Shown here: piece after piece, positions 62,981 to 64,000 of the stretch
How positions within the stretch are numbered: position 1 is the first letter of the stretch
How the letters are laid out: every line of letters begins with the position of its first letter
Made by a program: the position numbers and the translations under genes
Source of the DNA: Legionella lytica
Lineage (GTDB): Bacteria > Pseudomonadota > Gammaproteobacteria > Legionellales > Legionellaceae
Reading direction: 5' to 3'
Assembly: GCF_023921225.1 (NCBI RefSeq)
Contig: NZ_CP071527.1
Location: forward strand, 322,501 to 386,500
Length of the DNA: 64,000 bases
The notes under the pieces: generated by a model
What the model was told of the DNA's origin: nothing
The model's input: the letters and a program-made list of their open reading frames with translations, nothing else
Databases searched by the model: none

Positions 62981-64000
62981 AAAAATGCAATTACACCTTA
63001 AAGACAAACGGCATCGTCATTATGTGATCGGCATTGCTATTTTCTTACTTATTGTGCTGTTGCTGATTATCTTTCGCATTCATGCCGCCATTGTTTTACG
63101 TAACCGCACCATTGCCGAGGCGGTCACTGTAGTGCGGGTTCTTGAGGCAACGACGGCGAAGGGAACAGACAAAATTATTTTGCCAGGTAACGTTTGGGCC
63201 TGGCATGAAGCTCCTATTTTTGCGCGTACGAATGGCTATGTGCGAACGTGGTATGTTGATATTGGTAGTCATGTTAAGGCTGGTGATTTACTTGCTGAAA
63301 TTGAAACGCCAGAACTTGATGCTCAACAGCGTCAAGCCGTAGCTGATTTAAATACGGCAATTGCTAACAGTACTCTCGCTCAATCTACCGCAAAGCGTTG
63401 GGTGAATTTATTAAAAACCGATTCGGTATCCAAGCAAGAAACCGATGAGAAGGTAAGCAGTGCGAAGGCGCTGCAAGCCGCAATGGTTTCTGCCAAAGAA
63501 AACCTTGTGCGTTTAAACAAGTTAGTTGGGTTTCAGCGAGTCATCGCACCTTTTGATGGAGTAATTACTGCGCGTGCTACCGACATAGGTGCTTTGATTA
63601 ATGAGGGCAGTAGTACCACCGCGAAACCTTTATTTCGTATTGCGCAAACAAATCCGCTGCGCATTTATGTCAAGGTACCGCAAAATTTATCCACCCGCCT
63701 GACAGACGACATGCAGGTCAGCTTACATTTTTCAGAACATCCAAATAAAGTGTTTATGGCGAAATTGTTCGAGACGGCTAGAGCCATTGATCCGAACACA
63801 CGCACGTTGTTGGCGCAATTTACGGCAGAAAATAAAGAGGAGTTGATGTTATCGGGTAGTTATACCGAAGTTTGGTTTACCTTTCCGCTGCCACCTAATA
63901 CGGTGCGTTTGCCGGTTAATACCTTAATTTTCCAAGCAGCAGGTTTACAGGTTGCGGTGGTCGATAAAAACAATAAGATTCAATTAAAATCAGTAACCAT
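62973..64000 (+). CDS. RND efflux periplasmic adaptor (HlyD/MFP family), 3' end outside window
   Basis: At least 342 residues, open to the window end. MFEKMQLHLKDKRHRHYVIG start with one hydrophobic anchor (about 17-36). The lipoyl half-motifs are ARTNGYVRTWYVDIGSHVKA (about 87-106) and RVIAPFDGVITARATDIGAL (about 189-208). A helical hairpin lies between them (about 115-180). It links the permease to an outer-membrane channel, probably encoded further downstream. Confidence 0.9.
   Translation, partial: MFEKMQLHLKDKRHRHYVIGIAIFLLIVLLLIIFRIHAAIVLRNRTIAEAVTVVRVLEATTAKGTDKIILPGNVWAWHEAPIFARTNGYVRTWYVDIGSHVKAGDLLAEIETPELDAQQRQAVADLNTAIANSTLAQSTAKRWVNLLKTDSVSKQETDEKVSSAKALQAAMVSAKENLVRLNKLVGFQRVIAPFDGVITARATDIGALINEGSSTTAKPLFRIAQTNPLRIYVKVPQNLSTRLTDDMQVSLHFSEHPNKVFMAKLFETARAIDPNTRTLLAQFTAENKEELMLSGSYTEVWFTFPLPPNTVRLPVNTLIFQAAGLQVAVVDKNNKIQLKSVT

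Overview
This window is a chromosomal segment of a Legionella species or a very close relative in the Legionellales. I infer that from the A+T-rich gammaproteobacterial ribosomal proteins (including the Ser-rich insertion in S7), a rhizobial-type very-long-chain lipid A acylation cluster, and large eukaryote-facing proteins with acidic C-terminal tails of the kind exported by Dot/Icm type IV secretion. The species cannot be named from the sequence alone.

Positions 1-34340 are housekeeping. The window opens inside a 23S rRNA gene and continues with 5S, tRNA-Thr(TGT), tRNA-Tyr(GTA), tRNA-Gly(TCC), tRNA-Thr(GGT), a first EF-Tu gene, tRNA-Trp(CCA), secE-nusG, the L11/L1 and L10/L7-L12 ribosomal genes with a typical L10 leader, and rpoB-rpoC. 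A strong promoter then drives the str genes (rpsL-rpsG-fusA-tuf). These run with only 5 bp of spacing into the S10, spc and alpha ribosomal genes, which end at rplQ and a clear terminator. The two EF-Tu genes encode identical proteins and share a perfectly identical core, which is a gene-conversion footprint.

Positions 34340-41050 are a reworked junction. They hold ssb, a NUDIX hydrolase, a broken merR gene that keeps a textbook MerR-type promoter and reads in frame into queF (queuosine biosynthesis), a decayed exported-protein gene, a J-domain membrane protein, the stump of a P-loop kinase, and a YajR-like MFS transporter.

Positions 41050-46840 carry lipid synthesis genes: a FabL-type enoyl-ACP reductase, then a tightly coupled cluster of a long AcpXL-like carrier protein, a double-hotdog dehydratase, a ketosynthase, a partner ketosynthase whose catalytic Cys is replaced by His, and an LpxL/HtrB-family acyltransferase. 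Together they look like a line that builds and attaches a very long acyl chain to lipid A.

Positions 47000-54770 hold two candidate secreted effectors (745 and 1054 aa) around lptM-dapF and a low-complexity exported protein. Positions 54978-57287 hold an esterase, ratA-ratB, bamE and fur. Positions 57360-64000 hold a membrane class III adenylate cyclase, a divergent metallo-beta-lactamase-fold hydrolase, and an RND permease followed by its periplasmic adaptor, which runs off the window end. A small family of GTAGGTTGGGC-type palindromes lies in the intergenic spaces of the second half.
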